64,000 nt of DNA from Simmondsia chinensis (GCA_018398585.1 JAGTTD010000010.1:26948638-27012637), one strand, 5' to 3'. Shown: positions 10,594-22,811, numbered from the stretch's first letter. Translations and numbers: made by a program. The notes: generated from the letters alone by a model not told the origin.

Positions 10594-10884
10594 CAAAATC
10601 ACAAATTAAAAAAAAAAAAGCAACATTTTCTGTGCCTCAAAGACTCCCGTCTAAGCAGGGTTTTGGAGAGGGGGAAGGGTGGATGTGAGTAGCCTTTCTT
10701 CTTCAGGGTGCTAATCTGAAGAGAGACCGTTTCCAAGAATTTCAAACTGAGGGGTGCAACACAAGGACTTTTCAGAAGATCACCATCTTGGTACACCTCT
10801 CGCCCAAGTACACTTAACTTCAGAGATCTAATAGGATCCGGTGCTTATGTGTTGGTAAAATCACAAATACAAAAAAAAAAAAAA
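10594..10884 (-). mobile_element. Composite SINE: 5S rRNA-like head joined to an Au-type SINE body
   Basis: On the minus strand a degenerate 5S rRNA copy (10752-10866) is followed within a few bases by an Au-SINE-type body (10625-10750). The body has a B-box-like AGTTTGAAATTC, then CTTGGAAACGGTCTCTCTTC and CCTGCTTAGACGGGAG. The unit lies between direct repeats AAAATCACAAAT (10595-10606 and 10857-10868), each followed by an A run. This suggests both parts moved together. Plant Au SINEs normally have a tRNA-derived head, so a 5S head is unexpected. The right repeat overlaps weak 5S similarity, so its exact edge is uncertain. Confidence 0.6.
10752..10866 (-). pseudogene. 5S rRNA pseudogene
   Basis: The plus strand shows the reverse complement of plant 5S rRNA with scattered changes. 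Clear blocks are GGGTGCAACACAAGGACTT, CTCTCGCCCAAGTACACTTA, GGATCCGGTGCTTATGTG and TTGGTAAAATCAC. Coverage is nearly end to end, at about the normal 120-bp length. Internal control region C (minus strand) is partly recognisable. It is too mutated to give functional 5S RNA. A Cassandra-type TRIM LTR is an alternative source, but no partner LTR was seen. Confidence 0.8.
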
Positions 10885-11970
10885 AAGGAGTAAAATTTAA
10901 AAGGATCTTCCAATCCTAAAATGACTGTCGACACCAAAAAGCTTGACCAGTTGACTGGGAAGAAGACAAAAATCCGAAGGGTTAAGTTTCCTAATTTTAT
11001 TGGCTAATCCTCAGTCACAATTCAAAACAAGAACACGCAGCACACACGCACAAGTTTAGATATTGTCCGACATATTGACCCACATTACTTCAATCAACGC
11101 TATATCTATTGTTTGTAAAAACGGTACTTGTGTACTCACAAATTTAAATGATAATTTTTATTTTATATTACTTTTTAGTATAATAATTTCTAATACATTA
11201 TTTAATATATAAATTAAATATTTAAATTGATTATGGAATAGTAATGATGGTTTGTCATGGGAGAATCATACTTTAATTTTTGACATCAAACTTTTACTTT
11301 GTAAATATTGTTTCGTGTTGTTTGGTTGGATTCTTAAAGCAACTTATTTGGTGGTTTTATGAGGTTGTTAAAGCTCATAAATTAAGTTCTTATATTTATA
11401 ATTATATTTCTTTTCCTTTTTCTACTGTATAAGATGTTTATCTTTTGACTTTTAATAAATAGTTTTCTCTAATTAAAAAAAAAAAAACAAAAAACAAAAA
11501 ACCCGACAGATTTTCCAATCACATAAAGGCATCATCTAACGCGTTTCCGATCGAACTTTCCCACTGAAATGATTTCACGGTAAGTTTGTAAATCATGGAC
11601 TAACTTCCATTGGGTCCCACGCAATTCTACTCAAAAGCATTCAATTTGGACTCCCTTCTCTTATACCAGTATACTAAAGGCGGTAAAATATGACCCGACT
11701 CGATTACTCGATCCATCTAATCTTTAATACAACTTGATCTTAATCTAACTAAATCAAAAATTATTGGGGTCGGAAATTGGAAAATGACCCAACTCCGCTG
11801 ACCTAAAGCCAGAAATTACTTGCCTCATGTTGACTTGAAACCAAAAATGACCCGGCCCGAAGTAGGCCTAGCCTGAATTTGACTCGACCCGTGATGACCC
11901 GAGACCCAACCTATACCTTGAAATGACACAAACAGAAATTTTATTTATCATAGAATTTAAAAAATATGAT
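10885..11970. other. No gene; AT-rich, then a GACCC-rich tract
   Basis: AT-rich up to about 11500, with A runs near 10870 and 11477. From 11690 to 11910 there are repeated GACCC/GACTCGA-type words, typical of decayed hAT-type MITEs. No clear termini or target duplication could be assigned. Confidence 0.35.
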
Positions 11971-11977
11971 AATTATA

Positions 11978-12112
11978 ATAACAACAACAACAACACACCT
12001 CAACCTCAAGGGCTCCCACTACTGCAGGATCTGGGAGGGGTGAGATGTACGTAGCCTTACTCCATCAGAGGCTTACCTAAAGAGAGGCTGTATATGAGAA
12101 CCCTCAACAATA
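11978..12112 (-). mobile_element. Au-type SINE, antisense
   Basis: The minus strand ends in GTTGTTGTTGTTGTT, the trinucleotide tail typical of Au SINEs. Upstream are CCTCCCAGATCCTGCAGTAGTGGGAGCC, AAGGCTACGTACATCTCACCCC and ACAGCCTCTCTTTAGGTAAG, in the order of the Au body. The tRNA-like head is missing or too diverged, so it is probably 5'-truncated. It lies just upstream of copia element E, whose 5' LTR is absent. Confidence 0.75.
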
Positions 12113-12137
12113 GGACATTTACATTGAATTCTTAATA

Positions 12138-13680
12138 TTGTCTACGTCAGCTAATAATTTTAATCTCCCTCCTTCCCCCATCTCCCCCCGGACAACCGCA
12201 CCTTATATCGCTTTCTATCCCGGCTCTTCCCATGCCAGTGGTCGCTCGATTGGGAGGATGACAAGTCCAATCTTGGATACGCCTGATCTCCCCTATATCT
12301 ATTCATTATCCTCGGGTTTATTCCTCAACGGACAAACGGATATCGGCGTTGCCACCTCCGATACATCATTAGCCCCGTGACACTACAATTTTCTCAATTT
12401 CTTGGCTCGGGCATCGACCACAGCCTCCCTTCTTCCACTGCCATTGACCACCATGGCCACGCTACCCACCACCGCTCACCAATCCATGGGAGGTGCGACC
12501 AATGTCACTTCCTTCCATGTGATTGGACACCCAAGAACACCACCAATGCCTGCCTAGGCAGTACCGTCACAGGTGCTGGTGGCGCAGCCCCTATCAGCGG
12601 CGCTGCTGCTATTGCATGTTTGGGTGGTGGGCCAACACAATTGCCCATACCCTCCCCTTTTACTTAAAACTCTAATTACTATAATACTACTCCCTTACTT
12701 CTTCCCCTTTCAAGTACGTCTAATATTTGAACTATCAAACTTGAAAACACTACTGATTATCATGCTTGGAAAGAATAATTTTACATGCTTTTAATTGCCT
12801 ATCAACTGATGGGTTACATAGATGGTACCTATCCATGCCCTTCAGTCACCCTCCCTTACCCTGATGGGACCTCTTGCCCTAACCCTGAACACCGAAATTG
12901 GGTGAGGACTGACCAAAGTTTACGCTCATGTATTGTTGCTACCCTCTTCCGATCCCTAATTAATGACATTGTTCGATAACCCACCTCAAAGGCCATGTAT
13001 GATGCTCTTGTCAAGCAATTTCAAGATCATTCTTTGGCTAAGAAATTTGAATTAGGAACTCGAATTGTCAGCCTCTGTAAAGATGCCAAAAATGTGGAAA
13101 CATACCTTTCTGAATTAAAATCTATAGCTGCTGACTTAGCTGCCATGGACTCCCCCATTTCGAGTAGAGGACTATTTCATCATGCCCTTTCTGGGCCCCC
13201 TATTTAGTATGCCGCTTTCGGGACTCTCACTCGCAACACCTCACCCAAGCTCGATTTTGAAGTCCTTAAGACCGCCCTCATAAATGAGGAAGGTTCCCAA
13301 ACCTGGTAGCAAGGGTGCACTCCCCCTAAGCAATCCTATGCTTTAGTTGTTGCTGGTACAAGTCCTCAAGGGTCCAGTTAGGGTTGAGGTGGTCGCAGAC
13401 AAAGTAATAAGGACTGCAATAACGACTGCTGTAGTAATTGAAGGGGTCGCTCTTCTGGACAAAATCAATACCATCAATCGAGTCAACAAGGTTCCCTACA
13501 ACCCCCACCCCACCCGAATCAATATCGGCCACAAGCTCCCTCCCTATTCATCACGCCTAGCATTCTTGCTCCCAGTCGTCAAGGTTGTCAAATTTGTAAT
13601 CAAGTTGGGCACAATGTTGTCGCCTCTTCGCACCACTTTGACCACAACATTTTCCCGGATCCCTCACATTCTCTCACCGC
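12138..13680 (+). pseudogene. Gag of Ale-type copia element E
   Basis: The first ~560 bp is a proline/threonine-rich leader also present at window positions 1-340 (minus). The gag core follows at about 12730-13300: Y-H-A-W-K-E near 12765, L-M-G-Y-I-D-G near 12807, N-W-V-R-T-D-Q-S near 12896, A-M-Y-D-A-L-V-K-Q-F near 12993, and L-A-A-M-D-S-P-I near 13137. Several stops interrupt it. A zinc-knuckle remnant C-Q-I-C-N-Q-V-G-H-N lies near 13590, with the last Cys replaced. No 5' LTR or primer site was found upstream. Confidence 0.75.
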
Positions 13681-14852
13681 CATGACCCTTAGACTCTTAA
13701 GACTACAGTTGTTACCCAGACTCAAGCGTGTCCAACCACATGACTCCGAATTCAAGTATATCTATAATCCTCTTCCTTACACAGGCCATAAAAGTGTCTT
13801 AATTGGAGATGGTGTATACTTCCTATACCGCATATGGGTTCCTCTACAATTAAGACCAAACACAAAACTTTACAGCTCAAAAATGTTATGGTAGTTCCTA
13901 AGCTGAAGCATGACCACTTATCAATCAAACGTCTTTGTTGTGACAATAATTACTATGTTGAGTTTGACTCCAATTTTTTTTTTTTTTGTAAAGGACAAAG
14001 ATACAGGGATCCCTCTCCTCAGGATTCACAGTAATGGACCAGCTTCTCACCCCACTTACTTGGTCTGGCCGCTCGCAATCAACCTGGTGATCTCTGGCAT
14101 CATCATCTAGGACACTTAGGCCAACCACTATGGATATTCTATGTAAACAAAAACTGATTCCTAGTTCATGTTTTTTTGGAATTTGTTAGACATGCTGTTT
14201 GGGCAAGTCTTATCGTTTTCCTTTCAAAGTGTTACGCATTCTTTTACTTTTCCGTTGCATGTAGTTCATTTTGATGTACGGCAATTGCCAATTTTTCTAC
14301 TTCTTGTCACAAATACTATGTTACTTTTTTCAATGATTTTACGAGATTTACTTGGTTATATCCGATGCAACATAAGTCTAAAGTCTTTGTAATTTTTGAA
14401 ACGTTCAAAGTTCTAGTTGAAAAACCACCTCTTTAAGAAAATCAAAATTTTTCAAAGTGACAGTGGCCTTGAATTTGAGAAAAACGTATGAATCTTTTAT
14501 GTCGACAATATGGCATTCACTTTTGTCACTTGTGTTTTGATACATCACAAATAAATGTGGCGGTGGAACAAAAGCATCAGCATATTGTAGAAATGGCACG
14601 AACACTCTTTATGCAATCAAAACATCCCTATATTTTCTTAGATGACGCAGCCTAAACTGTGTGTTTTATTACAAATAAACTCCCCACCCTGGGTTTAAAT
14701 AACACCTCTCCTTTTGCAAAACTATTCAAAAAGTGCCCAAACTACTCAAACTTGAACCCTAGATCCATACCATGCATTTACCAAGGCTACGCAACATGTT
14801 ATAAAGGTTATCAGTATCTTGGCCCAAAAACTGGTAAAATTTACATGAACCA
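13681..14852 (+). pseudogene. Protease and integrase part of Ale-type element E
   Basis: The protease active site is at 13743-13751 but reads D-S-E instead of D-S-G. It is followed by Y-T-G-H-K-S-V-L-I-G-D-G. The pre-integrase zinc-type W-H-H-H-L-G-H-L-G-Q-P lies near 14093. Integrase core pieces are H-F-D-V near 14270 and F-Q-S-D-S-G-L-E-F near 14450. The C-terminal region (14659-14846) reads F-I-T-N-K-L-P-T-L-G-L-N-N and G-Y-Q-Y-L-G-P-K-T-G-K-I-Y. Frameshifts are frequent. The frame is cut at 14852 by element Z and resumes at 32657, in frame once Z and one AACCA copy are ignored. Confidence 0.8.
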
Positions 14853-16329
14853 TTTTGGCCCTAAAGGCCATTTGTATTGTAATTTGAATGATAACAATCA
14901 TTTAGTGAGTCATTAGGTTTAAATTATTCTAATCTTATTTCAAAGTGGCTCATAAAAAGGGTAGGAAAAAAAAAAATTAAAGATTAATCATGTTGCTATC
15001 AAGCTTTCCAAACTATGGATAAAGGGAAAAATGATGAAGGTTGAAGAGAAGATTCATCTAATATCCAGAGAACAAGTTCCAAGTCCAAGCGCTTCAAGTT
15101 GTTTGTTTTTTATTTTTAGGACTTAGGATCGGGATATATTAACAGAGTCAAAATCTCAATTTTGATATGTGATACTTTAACAAAAGTGTTTTTGAAATAT
15201 TTTTGAAATTTGATTTCCAAATGTTATCTGAAAAATACTAAATTCAAATCCAAGCCTATCAAAATTTTCAATAAAAATATTTTAATTGGCCTTATGGAAA
15301 GCATGCCCAACAATAACAAGGTCAAAATTTTTATTAGGGTGATATTTTAGCTTGGTTTGAAAATCATTCATTCAAATAAATAAGCCAAACATGGAAATTA
15401 ATTAAAAAAAATAAGCTAATATGGTAAACCAATCAATAAATTAATCAAGCTAAATGGTCAAAATCGTTCAAATCTACCCAGGCATGCTGAGTGTTGACAC
15501 ACGGAAGGGATTTATGGACACAAAGACATACAGTTGCCATCCCGAGCTATAGTCTGTCAACACACAACCCGTGGGTGTCAACACATAGTCCTTTGACCGC
15601 TCTAACGACTATATTTTAAATTCGATTTCCTTTTTTTTAAGTTTCCCAACGGCTCCTATGTATCTTGGCCTATAAATAGGAATTAAATTCTTCGAAAAAA
15701 TAATCAATTCTTCAAGCTTCCGTTGATCAAAAGTTCTTGTGTTCTACTTGCGCTTTAATGTTTTTATCTATTGTTTTTCTTGAAGTTTTCTTGAGCATCC
15801 CTAGTTCTCTTTTCTGTTGAATATTTAAGTTTAATTGGCATATCCTTAGCTTTTGCTGAGCTTGATTTATTGCCAATTTACTCTTGAAAGAGTGAGAATT
15901 TCATTGCTTCAATTCATGTTCATGTAAAGGTTAGATTCGGAGCCTACTGTTACAAAAGGGGGTCAATTGTAAATAGTTGGGTTTGAAGCCTACGTACAAA
16001 AAGACTGGTTGTAAAGGTTGGGTCTTGAGCCTATGCACAAAAAAATCGGTTGTAAAGATAGGATCCTAAGCCTAAGTTTTTAAAAGGATCATCAAGTTTA
16101 GTGAAAGGCTTTAGTGACAAAGAGTAGTCACTTGTGGAATGAATTAGCTTTCAAGTTGGAAGTACACCACTGTAAAAATAGTTGTGCATCTTTTTCTCCT
16201 TGCCTTTATTTTTATATTCTATATCCATTGTTTATGTTTCAATTTAATTTTTTATTCTTAAGTTTAAATTTTTATTTTATCTCGAACGATCCTAATTCTC
16301 CTCTCTCTTAGGTTTCTTTTTTGCCTTCA
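14853..16329 (+). repeat. 5' LTR of element Z
   Basis: Begins TTTTGGCCCTAAAGGCCATTT (first two bases mutated from the usual TG) and ends TTTTTTGCCTTCA. It contains a TATA box, TATAAATAGG, at 15671-15680. Repeated GTTGACACAC / GTGTCAACACA words occur at 15490-15590. The same order recurs in the split 3' LTR. Confidence 0.9.
15671..15680 (+). promoter_or_regulatory. TATA box of the Z 5' LTR
   Basis: TATAAATAGG, a consensus plant TATA box at the expected place in the LTR. The matching motif in the 3' LTR is at 30260-30269. Confidence 0.7.
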
Positions 16330-16330
16330 A

Positions 16331-16347
16331 TTGGTATCAAAACCGAG
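16331..16347 (+). other. Primer binding site of element Z
   Basis: TTGGTATCAAAACCGAG lies one base after the LTR end. It resembles the TTGGTATCAGAGC site for initiator-methionine tRNA used by plant copia elements. Confidence 0.7.
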
Positions 16348-16387
16348 TTCTCTTTTTTTTTGGTCTAACAACCTTAGAATTATCCCA

Positions 16388-17480
16388 ATGGCAACGTTTG
16401 CACGTATTTGGGCAGAGGGTCAATCGACTAATAAGCCTTCCCTTTTTGGGTGAAAAAAACTTCCGTTATTGGAAACTTAGGATGAGACTTTTTATTACAT
16501 CTATTGATTTTGACTTTTGCCTAATCACTAAAAATAGTGAATTCGTTTCTTCAACAAATGAATGAAACGCAATTGTTGAAAAATTTTGAAAATGAGCTTG
16601 TCCAATATGACAAGACATAGCTTGAAAAAAATGCTAAAGCTCATTTCCAATTATCATGTGCTATTACCCCCAATATATTTCATCATGTTCAAAGTTTCAA
16701 GACCGCAAAGGAGATTTGGGACAAACTTGAAGCCACATTTGAAAGAAAGTAGGACGAAGAATTTCTTGATACAAGTGAAAAGGAGCAAGTGAATTCGAGT
16801 CTCATGGCCATTGATGATGAGAGCATTGAAGAAGATGAGCTATCCTATGACGAACTTTTTATGGATTTCATAAATCGTATAAGAAATATAAAAGATTAAA
16901 AAAGTGACACAACACTTTCATAAAGGGTCTAGAAAAAAAAAGCCCAGAAAAGGAGTCAAAACAACGTTTATTGTTTGAAGTTAAAAATGAATCCTTAAAA
17001 AAGAACTAGTCTTTTAATGATCAACTCATAAAATTAACTAATGAAAAACAGTCCTTGGAAGAAAAGTTTCAATCATATTAAAATGAACAAAAAAAATCCA
17101 AGAAAGATGAATCACCATTGAAAGAAAATGAGTCTTTAAAATAAAGAGTAGAAAAACTTTCAATGATCTCAAACAAATTTATCACATGACAAGAAACACT
17201 AGACAAGATACTGTCCTCTCAAAAATTGGTTTACAACAAAGAAGGAATTGGTTATAATGGAAATATTCAAAAGAAAATTTTGAATGTAATTTTAATCAAA
17301 GCCTCCTCATCTCAATGAACTCTATAAGATGTCACTATTTGTGGTGACCTTTGGCATATTGTGTATAAATGTCCTTTTAAAAAGAATTTGAGAAAAACCA
17401 TGATGGTTTGGGTTCCAAAGAGATCTCGACTACTAAAGGACAGGATTAAAAACGAAGGACCCAACAAAATTTGGGTACCA
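16388..17480 (+). pseudogene. Gag of element Z (SIRE/Maximus type, broken)
   Basis: ATG at 16388. Readable segments across frames: T-A-K-E-I-W-D-K-L-E-A-T-F-E near 16702, Y-D-E-L-F-M-D-F-I near 16846, a charged lysine/glutamate-rich coiled-coil-like part at 16960-17170, and a C-terminal knuckle H-I-V-Y-K-C-P-F near 17355. The last is followed by V-W-V-P-K and I-W-V-P-K (17405-17485), typical of SIRE-type gag-protease junctions. Several stops and single-base shifts are present. Confidence 0.75.
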
Positions 17481-18916
17481 AAAGATCGTTATGTTATGTA
17501 GGTTTGCTTGAAGATTGAGAGGAAAAATAAAAAAAATGGTGCTTGGATAGTAATTTCAGAAGTGATATAACTGGAGAACAATCAAAGAACACTTCTATGA
17601 AACCATGGAAAGGAAATCTCACTTTGAACAAGAAGAAAGGAAACAGTCTTTGTATCGATTTTGTTGCTCCTAACTCTTCTCCTTGCATAGATGATGGTTT
17701 ACTTGTTGATGGTCTTATGCATAATCTTCTAAACATTAGTACTATATGATAGAACTTATTTTGTGTAATCTTAAGTCGTCTAAATATGTAATGGTGCATG
17801 CTTAAATGAATGAATTATTGCTTGATCAATTAGGATGTGTTGACGTCTATATGATTATTTTGAAAATATGGGCTTTGTGAAATGTTCAGTTTCTTGAATG
17901 AAAATGATCCTTAGATTTGGCAAATTGATTTGAACATGGTATGAACTTAATTGCAAGACCTTCAAAAAATGATCTTGTTTGACGACTACCAAAGTTTAAT
18001 TCAAAAAAGATCATATTCATGATGCATTTCAATATGGAAAACAAACAAGGCCTTCATTCAAATGCAAGGATGTAGTTTCTATCACAAGGCATCGTGAACT
18101 CTTACATATAGATTTGTTTGGTCCTACTCATCATTTAAGCCTTGGTGGAGAGCGATATCGACTTGAAATTATTGATGATTACTCTCGTTTTAATTGGAGC
18201 TTATTTTGTTTTCTCATAAGAGTGAAGCATTTGATAAACTTAAGATATTTTGCAAAAGAATACAAAATGAAAAAGACTTGAAAATTATTTCGGTCAGAAG
18301 TGACCATGAAAGGGAATTTGAAGATGATAATTTTTAAAAATATTGTGATTACTTTAAAATGGATCATAATTTTCTGGCTCCTATAACTCCTTAACAAAAT
18401 GGAGTGACTAAAAGAAAAAATAAAACTCTTGAAGAAATGGCAAGAACCATGCTTTGTGAAAATAATTTGCCAAAATAATTTCGGGCTGAATTCGTTAGTA
18501 CTACTTGCTACATTTTAAATCGTGCTTTGATAAGGCCTATTTTGAAGAAAAAACTCTATGAACATTACAAAGGAAGAACACCAAATATTGCATATTCAAA
18601 ACCATTTGGGTGTAAATGCGTCATTCACAACAATGATAAAACAAACCTTGCTAAATTTGATCCACGAGGGATGAATGCATTTTTATTGGAAATTTTTTTT
18701 ACCAGCAAAGCATATATAGTTTACAATAAAAGGTCAAGGGCAGTACAAGAGTCTATGCATGTCATATTTGTTGAAACTAACAACTTGATCACTAAAATTC
18801 TTCGTGATGATGATGATATAGTGATCAAACAAACAAACATCACACTCTCATCTGAGGAGCAAGAAAAAGCTCAACTCGAAGCTCCAACAGATGAACCTAA
18901 ATCAAAGTTACCTTGA
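17481..18916 (+). pseudogene. Protease and integrase of element Z; RT/RNase H missing
   Basis: The protease start reads W-C-L-D-S near 17536, where the family has W-Y-L-D-S-G-C-S. Then G-L-M-H-N-L-L-N-I near 17712. Integrase islands: D-A-F-Q-Y-G-K-Q-T near 18021; E-L-L-H-I-D-L-F-G-P-T near 18099; S-D-H-E-R-E-F near 18299 in a mutated frame; E-M-A-R-T-M-L-C-E-N-N-L-P near 18434; then 129 open codons (18527-18916) with G-R-T-P-N-I-A-Y and F-G-C-K-C. The chain ends in an integrase-distal region. No RT motif follows before the 3' LTR, indicating a large deletion. Confidence 0.8.
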
Positions 18917-19844
18917 TCCCTATTTTGAACAAAATCTCTCCAATGTTTGTTTAACTTGTTTATTTTCTCACATTCTTTCATAATTTTGATCAAAGTTGTA
19001 AATGCATAGAATTGCAAGACTTCGAGCAAATTTAGAAATCTAGATTTGTTTATGTTGACCTCATTGAGACGTACGGAAATATAAGTGACAAAAGAAGTGA
19101 AACTATCATTTAACATATTGAGCTACATTTGCAAATGTTGCTTTTCTAACTTGACCTTTAATATATAAATCCCTTCACTTATTGCTTTTCGCTGATAACA
19201 AAGAAGGAGATAAGTCGGTGTTTACTTACGTGTGGTGCATGTCGTGATACTTGTCTTAAGCATTGGGAGAGAGAGTGATTCATAATTGGCCATTAAGTTT
19301 GAATGTTAGTGCCGTTCTGAATTGCTACAAGACCATATTGTGGAATGGATACATTCGTCCATACCAATGATTTCATGAAGGGGTAGAAATATCAAAAAAT
19401 GGATACATTCATGCATACAAATGATTTCATGAAGGGGATAGAAATATCAAAAATGATGAGTCAAATTGATTTATTCTCTTTGTGTTGATGACAAAAGGGA
19501 GAGAAGTTGGTGTTTGCTTGATTATTGAATATTTAACTCCTATAATGCATCAATATTTGAATTTCAACCATGTCATGAAATTGGTGTTCGTGCTACGAAG
19601 TTGGTGTATATTTGGTTTGTTTAAACATTGATGTTGATGTTGAGCTATTCATGTATAATTCCTAAAATACATCAATTTAGTGGGAGCAATTGAGTTTTAA
19701 CCTTAATCATGATATAAATTGCTCCATTACTTCATGGGTATGTATATGCTTGAATACTTTTACGGTGAATTCAATACTTCAATTTTCATAACTCTAAGCG
19801 AAAATACCAAATCATTGTCATCATAAAAAAAAAAGAGGTAGATT
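18917..19844 (+). other. 3' untranslated region of element Z
   Basis: Non-coding stretch between integrase and the 3' LTR. It has repeats of GGATACATTC.T.CATAC.AATGATTTCATGAAGGGG (19346-19440) and ends with a purine-rich tract AAAAAAAAAAGAGGTAGAT (19826-19844), the likely polypurine primer. RT and RNase H should lie here in a complete relative. Confidence 0.6.
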
Positions 19845-20454
19845 ATTGGCCCTAAAGGTCATTTACGTTGTAATTTTGATGACAAAAATCATTTAGTAAG
19901 TCATTATGTTTACATTGTTTTAATCTTGTTTGAAAATGGCTCATAAGAAAACTAGGAAAATATCAAGATTAATCAGGTTGATATCAAGCTTTCAAAGAGG
20001 ATGGATCAATGGGAAAATGATCAGGGTTGAAGAGAAGATTCATCTAAGATAAAGAGAACAAGATCTAATTACAGACGCTTCAAGTTGTTTGTTTTTAAAT
20101 TTCAGGAATTAGGTTTGATATATCAATTAAGTCAAAATCTCAATGTTGATATGTGATGCTCTAACAAAAATGTTTTGAAATTTGTTTTCAAAATGTTATT
20201 TAAAAAACACTAAGTTCAGATCCAAGCAATTTAAAATTTTAAATAAAAATATTTGATAAATTGGCATTATGGAAAACATGTCCAACAATAATAAAGTCAA
20301 AAATTTTATTAGGGTGATATTTTAACTTGGTTTGAAAATCATTCATTCAAATGAATAACCTAAACATGGAAATTAATTCAAAACGTAAGCTAATATGGTA
20401 AATCAATCACGTTAAATGGTCAAAATCATTTAAATCCACCCATGCATGCAAAGT
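19845..20454 (+). repeat. 3' LTR of element Z, first piece
   Basis: Matches 14853-15489 of the 5' LTR in order (TTGGCCCTAAAGG, GGTTGAAGAGAAGATTCATCTAA, CGCTTCAAGTTGTTTG). It breaks off at the CACTA insertion, with AGT duplicated. Confidence 0.9.
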
Positions 20455-20479
20455 CACTACTACATATTGGGTCATATGC

Positions 20480-20990
20480 AACGGTTTAAAACCGCAGCAA
20501 ATTAGACAAAACCGCTGCATTAGATCTAATGCAGCGGTTTATAAACCGTTGCATACGCGTCCGTGGCATTAGCCTTTTGCAACGGTTTTTTTTACTATAG
20601 TTGCGGATCATAACCGTTGCATTTGGGTAACTAATGCAACGGTTGTTTGACCTATGGCAACGGTTATGGGAGACCTAATGCAACGGTTCTACTAGCCTAA
20701 TGCAGCGGTTTTGGACATAGCTAATGCAACGGTTCTACTAGCCTAATGCAGCAGTTTTGGGACATGGCTAATGCAACGGTGTTGGACTTGGCTAATGCAG
20801 TGGTTCTCCTAGCCTAATGCAGTGGTTTCTTGCTTACCTAATGCAACGGTTATGTTCACCCAATGCAGTGGTTTTTTACTAAGCTAATGTAGCGGTTATG
20901 CTCACCTAATGCAGCGGTTTATTAATGAACTAATGTAACTGTTTAAAATTGCTAATGCAACGGTTTGTACAAAAACTAGTGCAGTTATTA
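20480..20990. repeat. Left subterminal repeats of the CACTA element
   Basis: About twenty copies of (C)TAATGCAACGGTT / TAATGCAGCGGTT, in mixed and inverted orientations, spaced 20-40 bp apart. This is the typical dense transposase-binding zone of CACTA elements. Confidence 0.85.
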
Positions 20991-21317
20991 ATTCAATTTT
21001 GGCATATATTACAAGAATTCTTTACACCAACACCTCTTAATCCATAAATATATCTTAACAGATTCATACATTCAAAAGATCTTGCTCGATATCGAAACTA
21101 ATAATAATCCAAAGACAAATTACATAGTTGATAATAAAAAGATACAAGTGAATCAAATACATAGCTGCTAATCAAAAAAGTCTAGACCTCAAAATATATC
21201 AAGCTTTACATATTAAAGCCAAAAAAGTCCTACACCCACAAAAGTGTATAACCAAGTCAATATCAGAAAACACAATTTACATTCAACCACATCAAGTATA
21301 TTGTTCAAAATTATAAA

Positions 21318-21380
21318 CTCCACACTATGTTCCTTTATTGGCAGCGTGCCCATCAACATTATCGAGATCCTCAGCACCCT
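21318..21380 (-). pseudogene. Possible last exon of the CACTA gene
   Basis: On the minus strand, after a candidate acceptor ..GGTGTCAG, an acidic tail G-A-E-D-L-D-N-V-D-G-H-A-A-N-K-G-T is followed by a stop. It lies downstream of the transposase-associated exon at 22812-22919 on the same strand, where a terminal exon would be expected. There is no independent proof. Confidence 0.25.
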
Positions 21381-21419
21381 GACACCAAAAACATATAAAA
21401 TGAGCATAAGTAGCATGAC

Positions 21420-22390
21420 ATGAATTGAAGTGATAAGATTTAGTTGGAAATAGTTGTAATTAGATAAATGAGGTTGTTATAGTTGTTGAGATAGATATTC
21501 TTGTTTAGTTGAGTTGTTACATTGATAGTTATGTGTTTTACTTAGTATGAAGAGTTGTAATTGTACTTTGGAGATCATTCCATGATAATATCAACACTTC
21601 AATTCTCTTACTTTCCCTCTATTTGTTACGCTCGTGATTAGATCACAAGCGTAAGCTTAGTCAATTTAAGGATAGTTAAGAGTATGAGATGAGAAAAAAG
21701 TGAATTGAGATGAGAAATTAGAGAATTTAGAGTATAGATGAGATAACAAGGGAAATGAGATGAGAAATAGAGAGAGTTAGATGAAAGAGAGAAAGTTTGA
21801 TCTCAAAAAAGACATTTCTTTGATATTATGATTGAATGATCTAAAAATATAGCTCAACTACTACTTATAGCAATTCTAGACATTGAACCTGGACAATTAC
21901 AAGTAACCGCCTAAGCTAAAAATATCTAGGTCATGAAAATATCTAACTAAAATATCTGCTAACAAACTCTAAGTTATTAGCGCCAAGGACAACTCACCAT
22001 GGCTTACAACCGTAACCTGCTACTGCAGGTTACAAAGCAGAAACTTAAGCACATTATTACAACCACTATAATGCTATAAAGAAGCCATTAACAAAACTAC
22101 TACATCACTAACTAAGCTAATCCCAATTACTCAGCATTAAACAGCCTAAAAACAACTACCAGCAGCAGCTCACGACACCAAACAGCCCCACAGCCAACAA
22201 TAGCTCAAACCTCGAATTCTCGGTTCATAACCCTATTCTCTCTACTTCTCCCTCAAATTCTCATCTCTATTTCATCTCTTTCTCAATTCTCTCTCCCAAA
22301 CTCTCTTTCTTTATAAGTCATAACCCGAGCCCACCTCGTCTTCATGTTCCTGATTAAACTCAACACCCAACAACACACCATTTTCCTGTG
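21420..22390 (-). repeat. LTR-like debris related to the W family, mainly minus strand
   Basis: On the minus strand, CT-rich words such as TTTCTCATCTCA and TCTCTCTTTCATC run into a terminal palindrome TTACGCTTGTGATCTAATCACGAGCGTAACA (plus 21625-21655). This is the same layout as the LTR ends of elements W and W2. A partner and target duplication were not found. Part of 22200-22320 repeats the CT-rich theme on the plus strand. Confidence 0.35.
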
Positions 22391-22811
22391 ACAATGAATA
22401 ATAGAGATATTAGATTTACAACTTAAGCTTAATCTCATTCTTCTAGCATATAGGTAAGTTATACATAATTAAAATATTGCATAGAGTTCTAAAAAATGTA
22501 ATAGTTATGAGCAATCAGATACTGGAATTATGTTGTTACAATTGCACTATTATCATTTGGAATATGAACATTATTAAAAAGAACATGAACATACGATATG
22601 ATAAAAGACAGCAAGTAGGTGCAGCTAATTTACTAGAGTTAACATTGCAGATAAAAGACAGCAAGCAGAAACGACCATGCACAAACAGAAAAGGTGCCCA
22701 CATGGTCCACATAATTAAAGAAATAAAAAGAAAGATTCAAACTTGTGTCCCATAAATTAGTTAGTTTATCTTTACTATATCGATTAGCGCATAACTTACA
22801 TAGATATGGTA

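Noticed and set aside
11690..11910. A third hAT-type MITE
   Set aside because: GACCC-rich words fit, but no paired ends or 8-bp duplication could be found.
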